From: Nonomuraea jabiensis
GTDB lineage: Bacteria > Actinomycetota > Actinomycetes > Streptosporangiales > Streptosporangiaceae
NCBI RefSeq assembly: GCF_014204795.1
Contig: NZ_JACHMB010000001.1
Span: 7,638,501 to 7,702,500 of the forward strand
Length of the DNA: 64,000 nt
Direction of reading: 5' to 3'
Every line of letters starts with the position of its first letter. The stretch's first letter is position 1. A program made the position numbers and the translations under genes. The notes beneath the pieces are model-generated. The model was given only the letters and a program-made list of their open reading frames with translations, was not told the origin of the DNA and ran no database searches. Shown here piece after piece: positions 44,566 to 54,302 of the stretch.

Positions 44566-45551
44566 CAGGCGACCCGGTCCAGGTCCTCGTGCGCCACCTG
44601 GTGCGCCAGCGGCAGCCCGGCGACGAGCCGTTCCAGCTCGTCCAGGGCGACGGCGCCCATCCGGGACAGCTCGTTGCCGTGCGAGCCGGCGATGTGCGGG
44701 GTGAGGAAGGCGTTGGGCAGGTCGAACAGGGGCGAGTCGGGCTGCAGCGGCTCGGGCTCGGTGACGTCGAGGATCGCCGACAGCCGTCCGGACCTCAGCT
44801 CGCTGATCAGCGCGCCGGTGTCGACCAGCGACCCTCGCGCGGTGTTGATCAGGACCGCGCCGTCCGGCATCAGCGCCAGCCGCGCCCGGTCGAGCATGTG
44901 CCGGGTCTCGGGGGTGGCGGGGGCATGCAGGCTGACGATGTCGCTGCGGCGCAGCAGCTCCTCCAGCGACTCCTGCCGTACGCCGGGGACCCGGGTGTAG
45001 GGGTCGTACAGGCACAGGTCCAGGTCGTACGGCGCCAGCAGGTCGAGGACCTTGCGGCCGATGCGGGAGGCGCCCACGATGCCGACCGTGCGGCCGTTGT
45101 TGCCGATGCCGGGCTCGATCTTGGCCAGGGTGAAGGAGCGGTCACGCCGGTAGCGCTGGTTGAGGGCGAAGACCCCCTTGCCGGCCAGCAGGATCGCGCC
45201 GACGGTGTACTCGGCCACCGGGACGGCGTTGGCCTCGGCGGCCGAGGAGACCAGCAGGCCGCGCTCCCACCAGGCGGGGCTGATCATGCCCTTCACCGAG
45301 CCGGCCGCGTGCAGGACGGCGCGCAGGCGGGGGGCGGCGGCCAGCAGCGCCTCGTCGATCGGCGGGCAGCCCCAGCCGGTGATGAGGATCTCGACGTCGG
45401 CCAGGTCCAGGCGCGGGTCGTCGAACCGCTCGGCGACCAGGGCGACGTCGATGTCGGCCAGCGTGTCCAGCCGCCGCAGCAGGGGCGCGGGGAAGAGCAG
45501 AGCGAGATGTTCCTCGCGCATGGCGAACAGCGCCTTCGGGCGTGGGGACAC
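44565..45551 (-). CDS. D-isomer-specific 2-hydroxyacid dehydrogenase family protein
   Basis: A 328-residue NAD-dependent dehydrogenase. The nucleotide-binding motif is VGIVGASRIGRKV (G-x-x-x-I-G); the catalytic triad of the family is seen as R in NTARGSLVD, E in VTEPEPLQ and H in LTPHIAGSHG. Family knowledge: reversible reduction of 2-keto acids. In this locus it may process a sugar-acid fragment, for example from a lyase product (inference). It is the first gene of the minus-strand operon and has a LacI-type operator at its promoter. Confidence 0.88.
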   Translation of the reverse strand: MSPRPKALFAMREEHLALLFPAPLLRRLDTLADIDVALVAERFDDPRLDLADVEILITGWGCPPIDEALLAAAPRLRAVLHAAGSVKGMISPAWWERGLLVSSAAEANAVPVAEYTVGAILLAGKGVFALNQRYRRDRSFTLAKIEPGIGNNGRTVGIVGASRIGRKVLDLLAPYDLDLCLYDPYTRVPGVRQESLEELLRRSDIVSLHAPATPETRHMLDRARLALMPDGAVLINTARGSLVDTGALISELRSGRLSAILDVTEPEPLQPDSPLFDLPNAFLTPHIAGSHGNELSRMGAVALDELERLVAGLPLAHQVAHEDLDRVA

Positions 45552-45571
45552 GGGGGAAGCCCTCCATTCGA

Positions 45572-45615
45572 TAGAGACCGGTTTCTAAAGTAGGAGCGCA
45601 GCCTCCTGCGGTCAA
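45572..45615 (-). promoter_or_regulatory. Promoter and LacI-type operator of the dehydrogenase operon
   Basis: On the minus strand TTGACC (45615-45610), 17 bp, TACTTT (45592-45587), then immediately the 16-bp palindrome TAGAAACCGGTCTCTA (plus-strand positions 45572-45587, one mismatched pair). The centre ACCGGT is typical of LacI-family sites. It lies 21 bp before the start codon. Confidence 0.65.
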
Positions 45616-45682
45616 CGGGCAATCCCTGATGAACTTCGGAGGCGTGTCCGACCAGGATTTCCCGGCTGGCCTGCGCTGATGT

Positions 45683-45755
45683 GTAACGTCTCTGTAACGC
45701 AGCCTTGAACGTGCTGGCCGCTCGGACGTAGCGTTCGCAGCGACCGGTTTCTATC
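45683..45755 (+). promoter_or_regulatory. Promoter of the Lpl-type ABC operon with GTAACG repeats and LacI-type site
   Basis: GTAACG at 45683-45688 and 45694-45699 (11-bp period), 5 bp, then TTGAAC (45705-45710), 18 bp, TAGCGT (45729-45734) and the LacI-type half-site ACCGGTTTCTATC (45743-45755). The same layout occurs at 57856-57927. The direct repeat abutting the -35 box suggests an activator site; the LacI-type site at the transcript start suggests repression. Confidence 0.65.
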
Positions 45756-45799
45756 AACCTAGAGAGCCACCTGCTGCCGCCTCAGACGGGACTTCGGTG

Positions 45800-46786
45800 A
45801 TGAGCACGCTACAGACGAGGCCAGAGCCTCAGACGAGACCGCCCTCCGGGCCACCGGACAGGCGCCGCGTCCGACGCAGGGCGGTCCGTACGAACTGGAC
45901 GATCGGGCTGCTCGCACTGCCGGCCGTCGCCTTCTTCCTGGTCTTCAGCTACCTGCCGATGTCCGGCCTGGTGGTGGCGTTCAAGGAGTTCGACGTCAGC
46001 CTGGGGATCTTCGGCAGCCCGTGGAACGGGCTGGAGAACTTCACCTACTTCCTGGAGTCCGGCGACGCGGCGAGGATCCTGTTCAACACGCTCTTCCTCA
46101 ACATCCTGTTCCTGGCCGCGACGCTGGCCGCCGGGATGCTGCTGGCGATCATGCTGAACGAGATCCGCAGCACCTTCTTCAAGCGGGTCTCCCAGTCCGT
46201 CGTCTTCTTCCCCTACTTCGTCTCCCCGGTCGTGATCAGCATCATCCTGCAGGTGCTGCTGGCCGGGGCCTCCGGCGGGGGCGGGGCGGTCAACGACGCC
46301 CTCGGGGGCCTCGGGTTCCCCGCGGTCGACTGGTACACGGAGCCGGGGCCGTGGCCGTGGATCCTCACCGTGGTGAAAGTCTGGCAGCTCGGCGGCTACC
46401 TGAGCGTCATCTTCCTGGCCGCGATCACCGGCATCCCCGAGGAGGTCTACGAGGCCGGGATGATCGACGGAGCCTCGCGCGCCCAGATGGCCTGGCGCAT
46501 CACCCTGCCGCTGCTGAAGCCCACCGCGGCGGTCCTGCTGGTGCTGGGGGTCGGCCGGATCTTCTACGGCGACTTCGGCACCATCTACGCGATCGTCGGG
46601 GACAACGGCACCCTGTTCGACAGCACGGACGTCATCGACACCTACGTCTTCCGCGCCCTGCGCCAGCTCGGCGACTTCGGCACCACCGCCGCGATCGGCC
46701 TGTTCCAGTCGGTGGTGGGTTTCGTCCTCGTGGTGATCGCGGTGCTGATCCAGCGCAAGTACTCGAAGGAGACCAGCGTCCTATGA
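45800..46786 (+). CDS. Polysaccharide-type ABC transporter permease (LplB-like)
   Basis: A 328-residue membrane permease. A 35-residue Arg/Pro-rich cytoplasmic tail is followed by six helices (WTIGLLALPAVAFFLVFSYLPMSGLVVAFKEF starts the first). The coupling loop is EVYEAGMIDGASRAQMAWRITLP. The closest types are LplB/YteP permeases that import large oligosaccharides, e.g. rhamnogalacturonan or xylan fragments, in Firmicutes. No ATPase gene is in the operon. It overlaps the next permease gene by four bases. Confidence 0.9.
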   Translation: MSTLQTRPEPQTRPPSGPPDRRRVRRRAVRTNWTIGLLALPAVAFFLVFSYLPMSGLVVAFKEFDVSLGIFGSPWNGLENFTYFLESGDAARILFNTLFLNILFLAATLAAGMLLAIMLNEIRSTFFKRVSQSVVFFPYFVSPVVISIILQVLLAGASGGGGAVNDALGGLGFPAVDWYTEPGPWPWILTVVKVWQLGGYLSVIFLAAITGIPEEVYEAGMIDGASRAQMAWRITLPLLKPTAAVLLVLGVGRIFYGDFGTIYAIVGDNGTLFDSTDVIDTYVFRALRQLGDFGTTAAIGLFQSVVGFVLVVIAVLIQRKYSKETSVL

Positions 46787-47649
46787 GCGGCAAGAAGCTG
46801 GAACCGTTCACGATCGTCAGCATCATCGGCGTCTCCTTCGCCGTGCTGGCCTGCGCGATCCCGTTCTGGATGATCATCTCGGGGTCCCTCACCAGCGAGT
46901 CCGAGCTGGCCACGACGGGCTACAGCCTGTTCCCGGCGGCCTTCGACCTCACCGCGTACAAGATGATCTTCACGGGTCCGGCGGTGCTCGACGCCTACTT
47001 CGCCAGCGTCTTCATCACGGTCGTGGGCACGGCCCTGTCCCTGGCGGTCACCTCGGGGCTGAGCTGGGTGATCGCCCGCCGGCTGCCCGGCATCAGCCGG
47101 CCGCTGACCATCTTCTCCTACCTGCCGATGCTGTTCTCCGGCGGCCTGGTGCCCCTCTACCTGCTGGTCACGCAGTACCTGAAGCTGCAGAACAGCTACT
47201 TCTCGGTGATCCTGCCGCTGCTGGTCATGCCGTTCCTGGTCTTCGTCCAGGTCAGCGCCTTCCGCCAGCTGCCGGAGTCGATCTTCGAGTCGGCCAAGAT
47301 CGACGGTGCGGGGGAGCTGCGCATCTTCTTCACGATCGCCATCCCGCTGTCCAAGCCGATCCTCGCCGTCGTCGGCCTCTTCTACGCCGTGCACTACTGG
47401 AACGACTGGTTCATGGCGCTGCTGTTCATCGACGACGTGCACAAGTTCCCGCTGCCCCTCGTGCTGCAGAACCTCATCTCCAACATCTCCTTCACGCAGA
47501 TGCTGCCGCAGCTCGCCGAGGCGGCCACCCCCGTCTACCAGCTCCGGCTGGCCCTCACCACCGTCGCCATCGGCCCGATCCTGCTCGCCTACCCCTTCGC
47601 CCAGCGCTACTTCGTCAAGGGCATCACCCTCGGTGCCACCAAGGGCTGA
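46783..47649 (+). CDS. Carbohydrate ABC transporter permease (LplC/YtcP-like)
   Basis: A 288-residue permease with six helices and coupling loop ESAKIDGAGELRIFFTIAIPLSKP. The extracellular HYWNDWFMALLFI and terminal AQRYFVKGITLGATKG segments are diagnostic of the LplC/YtcP branch. It forms the channel with the LplB-like partner and receives cargo from the binding protein encoded 28 bp downstream. Confidence 0.92.
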   Translation: MSGKKLEPFTIVSIIGVSFAVLACAIPFWMIISGSLTSESELATTGYSLFPAAFDLTAYKMIFTGPAVLDAYFASVFITVVGTALSLAVTSGLSWVIARRLPGISRPLTIFSYLPMLFSGGLVPLYLLVTQYLKLQNSYFSVILPLLVMPFLVFVQVSAFRQLPESIFESAKIDGAGELRIFFTIAIPLSKPILAVVGLFYAVHYWNDWFMALLFIDDVHKFPLPLVLQNLISNISFTQMLPQLAEAATPVYQLRLALTTVAIGPILLAYPFAQRYFVKGITLGATKG

Positions 47650-47677
47650 TCCCGCTCCCCCCACCTCAGGAGTTACC

Positions 47678-49249
47678 GTGTCCCACCACCTCATGTCGCG
47701 GCGCCGCCTGCTGGCCACCGGCGGCGGCCTGTCCCTGGCCGCCCTCCTCGCCGCCTGCTCGGACGACTCCCAGAAGCCGCAGGCCACCGGCGGCGCCCAG
47801 AGCTCCGGCGCGCTCGCGCTGAGCCTGCTGCTCCCCGGCGACGTTCCGGCCGGCTGGGACGCCGTCCTGGCCGAGGTCAACAAGAAGCTCCAGGCCGACC
47901 TGGGCTTCACCATCAAGCCGCAGTTCATCCCGTGGACCAGCTACGGCCAGCAGGCGCTGCTGAAGTTCACCGCGGGGGAGAAGTTCGACACCGCGCTGCA
48001 GGCGCGCTGGCTCAACATGACCCAGCTCGCGGCCAGCGGCTCGATCGTCGAACTGAGCAGCCTGCTGTCCAGCGGCAAGTACCCCAACCTGACCGCCACG
48101 ATCGACCCGAAGATCATCGAGCTCAACCGGTGGAGCGGCAAGCTCTACGGCCTGCCCCAGATCAACTCGGTCGCCCGCTTCCACCACTTCAGCATCCGCC
48201 AGGACCTGGCCGACAAGCTCGGCATGAGCAACATCACGGACTTCGCCGGGCTGGAGAAGTTCTGGTACGACGTCAAGCAGAAGAACAAGGACATCATCCC
48301 GATCGGCGTCAGCTCCCGGATGCCCAAGCTGCTGGTGGCGTGGAACCCGGTCGGCTGGCTCAACCCCTACATGTGGGACAACCCCACCATGAGCATCGCC
48401 TCCTTCACCGGCGACTCGCTCAACTTCGTCCTGGCCGCCGACGGCAAGCAGACCGGCTCGTCCAACCCGATCCCGTGGTGGGAGGCCCCGGGCATGGTGG
48501 ACGCGCTGCGCAAGATCCGCAAGTACTACCAGGACGGGCTGATCAACAAGAACGCCCTCACCCTGGACTCGAAGGCGCTGGACTCCCAGTTCAAGGCCGG
48601 CCGCGTCGCCACCGGCTGGGCCATGACCGACGGACTGTCCTCCACGGGGCTGCCCGAGCTGACCAAGAACGTGCCGGGCGCGATGATCGCGAACGTGATG
48701 CCGCTCAAGGGCGGCGAGAGCGCCAAGCCGTACCAGACCTTCCAGAGCGACAACTTCGTGGTGCTCAACGCCAAGGGCGAGAGCAACGAGAAGGCCATGC
48801 AGCTGCAGGACTGGGTGTCGATCAAGGAGAACCACGACCTGCTCAACTACGGCCTGCCCGGCAAGGACTGGAACCCCGTCGGCGACGACAAGTACGAGCA
48901 GCTGTCCACCTACACCTTCCCCGGCTTCGCCCTCGCCTGGCGGGCCAAGCTGGAGCGCCGGGTCAAGGGCATGACCGAGTCCGAGACCAAGTGGTTCGAC
49001 TGGGCGCAGGACATCGACAACTTCACCGTCGACCCCTACGCCAGTTTCGTCCCCGACCCGGAGCCGATCAAGCGGGAGAACACCCAGGTCACCGCGGCCA
49101 TGACGCAGTTCGCCAATCCGCTGTTCATCGGCGCCGTCGACGTCGACCAGGGGCTGGACAAGCTGAAGAAGGCGGTGGAGCGGGCGGGCCTGGCCAAGGT
49201 CCAGGCCGAGATGGCCAAGCAGGCCGACGCCTACCTGAAGGGCCAGTGA
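47678..49249 (+). CDS. Extracellular solute-binding lipoprotein (LplA-like, long type)
   Basis: A 523-residue binding protein, the long form that partners LplB/LplC permeases. The signal has an Arg-rich n-region (MSRRRLLATGG) resembling a Tat signal and a lipobox ending LLAAC (C27). The mature domain begins ALALSLLLPGDVPAGWDAVLAEVNKKLQADLGFTIKPQFIPW, then the ligand-binding lobes. GTG 47678 follows CAGGAG. It likely binds oligosaccharides released by the secreted enzyme encoded next, 2 bp downstream. Confidence 0.9.
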   Translation: MSHHLMSRRRLLATGGGLSLAALLAACSDDSQKPQATGGAQSSGALALSLLLPGDVPAGWDAVLAEVNKKLQADLGFTIKPQFIPWTSYGQQALLKFTAGEKFDTALQARWLNMTQLAASGSIVELSSLLSSGKYPNLTATIDPKIIELNRWSGKLYGLPQINSVARFHHFSIRQDLADKLGMSNITDFAGLEKFWYDVKQKNKDIIPIGVSSRMPKLLVAWNPVGWLNPYMWDNPTMSIASFTGDSLNFVLAADGKQTGSSNPIPWWEAPGMVDALRKIRKYYQDGLINKNALTLDSKALDSQFKAGRVATGWAMTDGLSSTGLPELTKNVPGAMIANVMPLKGGESAKPYQTFQSDNFVVLNAKGESNEKAMQLQDWVSIKENHDLLNYGLPGKDWNPVGDDKYEQLSTYTFPGFALAWRAKLERRVKGMTESETKWFDWAQDIDNFTVDPYASFVPDPEPIKRENTQVTAAMTQFANPLFIGAVDVDQGLDKLKKAVERAGLAKVQAEMAKQADAYLKGQ

Positions 49250-49251
49250 CG

Positions 49252-52134
49252 ATGGCGCTCCCCATCAGCCGGAGGACCGTGCTGGCGTCCTCCGGCGCGC
49301 TGGCCGCCGCCACCTGGTTATGGAACGGCGAGGCCGCCGCCGCGACGAGAGGCCGCCAGGCCCCGCTGGACGTGGTGGTCTTCGGTGACGAGTCCTCCGA
49401 GCGCGCCCACGCGGTGACCGCCGACCGGTCGTCAGTGGTGGCCGGGGCGCTCGGCCGGTCCGCCCGCGTGCTCGACCCGCGGGAGCCCGCCGGGGTCTGG
49501 GGCGGCACGGTCTCCTTCACCGTCAAGTGCGCGCCGCACGGCACCACGTACGTCACGATCAAGCTGTGGGGCGGCGACCGGGCCGCGAGCGAGGCCGACC
49601 AGTCCCGGCTCCAGCTCTTCTGCGCCGGCGAGCAGGTCGGCCACTACCACCTGGGCGCGGTCGACCCGCTGGACATCCTCAGCCAGGAGGCCCACTCGCC
49701 GGGCCGCTTCCACTTCCACACGCTGCCGTTGCCCGAGGCGATGACGCGCGACCGCGAGCAGGTCACGCTGGAGATCCGGTCGATGGGCCGGATCTGGGGT
49801 TACGGGCAGAACGCGGTCGAGTTCTACCGCTCGATGGACAAGCCCAGCCGCCCCTTCTACCGGATCTACACCCATACCGAGCCGTACTTCCCCGGCGACG
49901 GCATTCAGGGGCCGGCGCCCGACGCGCCCGTCCGGCCCGCGCCCGGCGCCGAGGTGCTGACGGAGATCAAGGCCAGGGTGCTGCGCGAGCACCGCAACTG
50001 GCTCGACGGCAACCCCGCCTCCCTCGACTCCTGGGCCTTCCAGGGGCTGGCCGAGGGCTACTTCTGGCCGGAGAGCCCCGCCTACCGGAATCCGGACGCG
50101 ATCGACCAGGTGCTGGCCGCCATCGACGCCCGCTACACCAAGTGGCTCACCGACCCGACCGTGCTGACCGCCTCCGACCAGCAGTGGGAGGGCTTCGCCA
50201 AGGTCGGCATGGCGCTCCTGCTGCTCCGCGACGTCCTGGGCGACCGGCTGGAACGGCCCGTCGGCGGGCGGCCCGTGGGCGCGCCCAACCCGGGCTTCGA
50301 GCGCGGCGGCACGGCCCCTGCCTCCTGGAACACCGCCCGATGGGCCGGCACGGCCACCTGGCTCTGGGACGACACGGTCAGGCGCGGCGGCTCGCGTTCG
50401 GTCAAGGTCACCGCCGCCGCCGGGGCCGCCGCGGGCTGGAACACCGCCCAGAACCGCACCCTCATCGGCCAGGGCCGGCACCGCTACGGCGTCTGGGTCA
50501 AGACCGAGGACGTGGTGGCCCCGGGCGCCTACCTCGACGTGCTCTTCTACGACGCCGCCGGGAAGATCGTCGGCACCGACCACAAGTTCTACGCCCCGCC
50601 CGGCACCCGGGACTGGACGCGGATCACCGCCGAGCTGACCACTCCCGCCACCGCGGTGGAGCTCCGGCTCGACGTCCGGGTCGAGGGCGGCGGCACCGCC
50701 TGGTTCGACGACGTCGAGGTCACGCCGCTGGACGGGGCCACCCCGCCGGTCCAGGGTGACCTGCCGGTACGGCGGGACGCGTACACCAGGATGCTGGCCG
50801 AGTCGGTCTCGTACTGGCGCCGGCACATGCCGCACTACAGTAACCAGACGATGATCTGCGCACTCGGCATCTACCGCTGCAACCGCGCCCTGATGCTGAT
50901 AAATCCGGAAAAGGCGCCGCTCACCGAGGAGAAGGCCCGCGACTACATCCACCAGTCCGTCGGCCTGAAGCCCTTCCTGGGCCGCGAGGACGACTCCGGC
51001 ACCCCCAGCAAGATCCTCGGCGAGCACTTCCACCAGGTCACCCGGAAGGGCCTGACCAGGGAGCTGGGCTACGTCGGCAACTACGGCGAGGTGACCGACT
51101 GGCTGGTCCTGCTCTACGAGGCCGTCACCCGCTTCGGCGGCGTCGAGGACCCGGAGCTGAAGGCGCACCTGATCAAGATGATCAACGCGCGGGCCGTCTT
51201 CCGCTACCCCGAGGTCGACAACGACGGCTACCGCACCATGCGCATGGAGGCCGCCGTCGGCTGGCGCGACGACCACTATCCCGGCGACGTCGTCTACGCC
51301 CAGCGCCTGGCCTGGGACGGCCACCCCGCCATGGCCGCCGCCGTCCTCGGCGACCCCGCGATCGCCGGGCACGCCCAGCGCATGATCGCCGACAACCAGT
51401 TCTTCGGCCACCTCGATCTGCTGCTCACCAACACCTGGCCGCGCGTGGGGCTCAACGCCCTGCGCCTCGTGCAGCGTGACTGGCCCGCCTTCCAGGCGCT
51501 GCCCGCGAGCGGCACGCGGTTCCCCATGGACTGGGACGCCCCCACCTTCGTCTTCTCCGACGAGGAGAACGGCGTCGTCGCGATCAAGAACGGCAAGGAG
51601 ATCCTCTACGCCTCCCTCTACTGGCGCGCCCGGCAGGCCGTCAACAACCTGGCCCGCGTCCACCACATCACCCCGGACACCCACCGGGTCGCCACCATCC
51701 GGCAGCAGTGCCAGGTCACGCCCACCGGCGACACCTGGACCGAGGCCGATTGGGTCTGCTTCTCCTTCGCCATCAACGACCCCGCCGCCTCCCACATCCC
51801 GCCCGGCGGCTTCCCGCCCCCCGGCCCGCAGGTCCACCAGGCTTTCGCGGGCGAGGTGCTCAAGGTCGGGCCCCATCCCGCGGACGTCCCGGACCCCGCG
51901 CTCGGGGTGGACTTCCCGGGTGTGGAGAAGCTCTTCGTCGGGAAGGCCCAGTTCTACCGCTGCTCCTACGGCCGCTACCTCATCGGCATGAACACCTCCG
52001 AGGACCGACCCCGCCGCCTGCACACCACCGGCCCCGGCCACGCCCGTGACCTCGTGACCGGCCGCCGCGTCCGCCTGGGAGCCCCGATCGAGGTCGCACC
52101 CCTCAGCACCGTGGTGCTCTTCCTGGAGGACTGA
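49252..52134 (+). CDS. Large Tat-exported protein, putative polysaccharide-degrading enzyme
   Basis: A 960-residue secreted protein with a twin-arginine signal (SRRTVLASSG). Residues about 38-215 form an N-terminal beta module shared with the 57941-62419 protein (VVFGDESSERAHAV, GGTVSFTVKCAPHGTTYVTIKLWGGD, GRFHFHTLPLP, YRIYTHTEPYF). An inserted CBM-like jelly roll (about 340-495) follows. An alpha-helical segment carries GEHFHQVTRKGLTRE with H592 and NYGE at 610-613; beta-strands (VFSDEENGVVAIKNGKEILYASLYWRA) end the protein. The toroid-plus-beta-sandwich layout recalls polysaccharide lyases of the PL8 fold type, but I recognise no named family. It is encoded 2 bp after the binding protein and 1 bp overlap before GH95. 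Confidence 0.7.
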   Translation: MALPISRRTVLASSGALAAATWLWNGEAAAATRGRQAPLDVVVFGDESSERAHAVTADRSSVVAGALGRSARVLDPREPAGVWGGTVSFTVKCAPHGTTYVTIKLWGGDRAASEADQSRLQLFCAGEQVGHYHLGAVDPLDILSQEAHSPGRFHFHTLPLPEAMTRDREQVTLEIRSMGRIWGYGQNAVEFYRSMDKPSRPFYRIYTHTEPYFPGDGIQGPAPDAPVRPAPGAEVLTEIKARVLREHRNWLDGNPASLDSWAFQGLAEGYFWPESPAYRNPDAIDQVLAAIDARYTKWLTDPTVLTASDQQWEGFAKVGMALLLLRDVLGDRLERPVGGRPVGAPNPGFERGGTAPASWNTARWAGTATWLWDDTVRRGGSRSVKVTAAAGAAAGWNTAQNRTLIGQGRHRYGVWVKTEDVVAPGAYLDVLFYDAAGKIVGTDHKFYAPPGTRDWTRITAELTTPATAVELRLDVRVEGGGTAWFDDVEVTPLDGATPPVQGDLPVRRDAYTRMLAESVSYWRRHMPHYSNQTMICALGIYRCNRALMLINPEKAPLTEEKARDYIHQSVGLKPFLGREDDSGTPSKILGEHFHQVTRKGLTRELGYVGNYGEVTDWLVLLYEAVTRFGGVEDPELKAHLIKMINARAVFRYPEVDNDGYRTMRMEAAVGWRDDHYPGDVVYAQRLAWDGHPAMAAAVLGDPAIAGHAQRMIADNQFFGHLDLLLTNTWPRVGLNALRLVQRDWPAFQALPASGTRFPMDWDAPTFVFSDEENGVVAIKNGKEILYASLYWRARQAVNNLARVHHITPDTHRVATIRQQCQVTPTGDTWTEADWVCFSFAINDPAASHIPPGGFPPPGPQVHQAFAGEVLKVGPHPADVPDPALGVDFPGVEKLFVGKAQFYRCSYGRYLIGMNTSEDRPRRLHTTGPGHARDLVTGRRVRLGAPIEVAPLSTVVLFLED

Positions 52135-54302
52135 TGCACTCCTTGCTCGGCCTGTCGCCCGCCCGTACGTGGGAAGACGCGTTCCTCTCCGGCAACGGCG
52201 AGGTCGGGATCATGGTGTACGGGGGCCCGCGGGAGGAACGGGTGGTGGTCAACCACCACCGGTTCGTGCTGCCCAACGGCACCCGCGACCGCCGCCCGCC
52301 CGCCATCGCGCACCACCTGCCCGAGATCCGCGCCCTCGTGCTGGCCGGGCGGCCGGTCGAGGCCCAGGCGCTGGCCGCCGACGGCCGGCACCTGGAGTGG
52401 ACCCAGCCGTTCCATCCCGGCTGGGAGCTGGTGATCTCCCGTCCGGCCTCGGCCGGGGCGTACCGCCGTACCACCGACTTCGCCACCGGCGAGGTCTCGG
52501 CGGAGACGGACGGCTGGTCGCACCGGGCGTTCGTCTCCCGCGCCGACGGGGTCGTCGTCCAGCGCCTCACCGGGGACGTCGCCCTCCGCCTGACCGGCGA
52601 CCTGCCGGGCAAGCCGGAAACGGTCCGGTACGAGACGGCGGCGGGCGAGCGGGACGGCGGGGTCTTCCTGCGGATCCGCGGCGTCTACCCGCCCGAGGGC
52701 CGGGGCGCCTTCGGCTTCGAGGGCCTCACCCTCGTGCGGCCGCGCGGCGGGACCGTCGCGGTGGAGGGCGACACGGTGACGGTCACGGGCGCGGCCGAGG
52801 TGCTGCTGCTGACGAAGGCGGTCCGGCACGAGCACCCCGCCTGGCCGGACGGCGAGCGCGGCCGGGCAACCGACGAGCCGGGCGGGCCGCAGGCGCGGAC
52901 CGGTGACGAGCCGGACGGGCTCGGCGGGCTGCTCGGGCTGGCCGCTTCCGGTTATGACGGCCTGCTGGAACGGCACGTCGCCCGGCACCGCCCGCTCTAC
53001 GAGCGCGTCACCCTCGACCTGGGCGCGACGCCGGACGAGCGGGCCGCGCCGGTCGGCGAGCTGAGCGGCGCCGCGCTGGTGGAGCGGCTGTTCCACGCGG
53101 GCCGCTACCTCCTGCTCAGCTCCGGCGGCGTCCTGCCGCCCCGGCTGACCGGCCTGTGGCTGGGGGCGTGGGGAGCGGCCTGGTCAGGCGACTTCACCAC
53201 CGACGCCAACCTCAACCTCCAGATGGCCGGCGTCAACATCGGCGCGCTGCCCGAGCTGATCGCCGGGTACGCGAACCTGATCCGCGGCCAGATCGACCAC
53301 TGGCGCACCAACGCCAGGCAGATCTACGGCGCCAGGGGCATCCTCGCGCCCAGCCGCACCGACGGGGAGAACGGCCACCTGTTCCACCTCAACGCCGACT
53401 GGCCGTGGACGATGTGGCTGGCCGGGGCGGACTGGCTGCTGTATCCGCTGGTGGAGCATGCCGAGGTCACCGGCGAGCCGATCCCCGAGCTGGCGGGCTG
53501 GCTCGCGGAGTGCCGCCTGTTCTGGGAGGACTTCCTCGCCGGAACGGACGGGACCGTGGTGCCGTCGTTCTCGCCCGAGGTGGGGCCGGGCGGCGGGCCG
53601 TTCGCCTGCCACGACGCCACCATGGACGTCGCGGCGGCCAGGCACGCGCTCGGCGACTCCCCGGCGGCCAAGCGGCTCCCGCCGTACCGGATCGACGAGC
53701 GGGGCGCGCTGGCCGAGTGGATCGCCGACGTGGCGCCGTGCGAGGAGCACCGGCATGTCAGCCACCTGTACCCGGTCTGGCCGCTGCACGAGATCAACCC
53801 TGACGAGACGCCGGACCTGGCGGCGGCCGCCAGGAAAGCCCTGCTGTCCAGGGGTGATGAGAACCTCTCGGCGCACGGCAGCCTGCACCGGGCGCTGGCG
53901 GCGGCGCGGCTGAAGGATGGCGAGCTGGCCTGGGCAAATGTTCGGAAAATTTTGGACAACGGGATGTTCTTTGACTCGTTGATGAGTTCCCACAACCCCG
54001 GCCGGGAGATCTACAACGCCGACGCCGCCATCAGCCTGCCGGGAGTCCTCCTGGAGCTGCTGGTCTATTCGCGGCCGGGGATCGTCGAGCTGCTGCCCGC
54101 GCTGCCGCCGGCCCTGGCGAGGGGCCGGGTGCGCGGCGTCCGCTGCCGGGGCCGGGTGACGGTCGAGGAGCTGTCCTGGGGCGACGGGGTCCGGGCCAGG
54201 CTCACCTCGCCGATCGACCAGACCGTTACCGTTGTTCACCGCGCCTCGGGCCTGCGCCGAGAAGTTGAGCTGCCTGCTGGAAAGAGTGTGGAGATCGCAT
54301 GA
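52134..54302 (+). CDS. GH95-family glycoside hydrolase (alpha-L-fucosidase/galactosidase type)
   Basis: A 722-residue cytoplasmic enzyme without signal peptide. GH95 landmarks: N-terminal WEDAFLSGNGEVGIMVYGGP, the N-x-N pair in TTDANLNLQMAGVN, general-acid Glu E482 in VVPSFSPEVGPGG, HRHVSHLYPVWP and the acid/base-activating Asp D630 in IYNADAAISLPG. Family knowledge: inverting hydrolysis of alpha-1,2-L-fucosides or alpha-L-galactosides from plant or host glycans. It would trim oligosaccharides after import. Bases 53934-53990 are strikingly AT-rich compared with the rest of the gene. It overlaps both neighbours. Confidence 0.85.
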   Translation: MHSLLGLSPARTWEDAFLSGNGEVGIMVYGGPREERVVVNHHRFVLPNGTRDRRPPAIAHHLPEIRALVLAGRPVEAQALAADGRHLEWTQPFHPGWELVISRPASAGAYRRTTDFATGEVSAETDGWSHRAFVSRADGVVVQRLTGDVALRLTGDLPGKPETVRYETAAGERDGGVFLRIRGVYPPEGRGAFGFEGLTLVRPRGGTVAVEGDTVTVTGAAEVLLLTKAVRHEHPAWPDGERGRATDEPGGPQARTGDEPDGLGGLLGLAASGYDGLLERHVARHRPLYERVTLDLGATPDERAAPVGELSGAALVERLFHAGRYLLLSSGGVLPPRLTGLWLGAWGAAWSGDFTTDANLNLQMAGVNIGALPELIAGYANLIRGQIDHWRTNARQIYGARGILAPSRTDGENGHLFHLNADWPWTMWLAGADWLLYPLVEHAEVTGEPIPELAGWLAECRLFWEDFLAGTDGTVVPSFSPEVGPGGGPFACHDATMDVAAARHALGDSPAAKRLPPYRIDERGALAEWIADVAPCEEHRHVSHLYPVWPLHEINPDETPDLAAAARKALLSRGDENLSAHGSLHRALAAARLKDGELAWANVRKILDNGMFFDSLMSSHNPGREIYNADAAISLPGVLLELLVYSRPGIVELLPALPPALARGRVRGVRCRGRVTVEELSWGDGVRARLTSPIDQTVTVVHRASGLRREVELPAGKSVEIA

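Noticed and set aside
49432..52041. Long minus-strand frame opposite the 960-residue enzyme
   Set aside because: Same antisense-shadow composition; the plus strand has a Tat signal, ribosome site and a paralogue.
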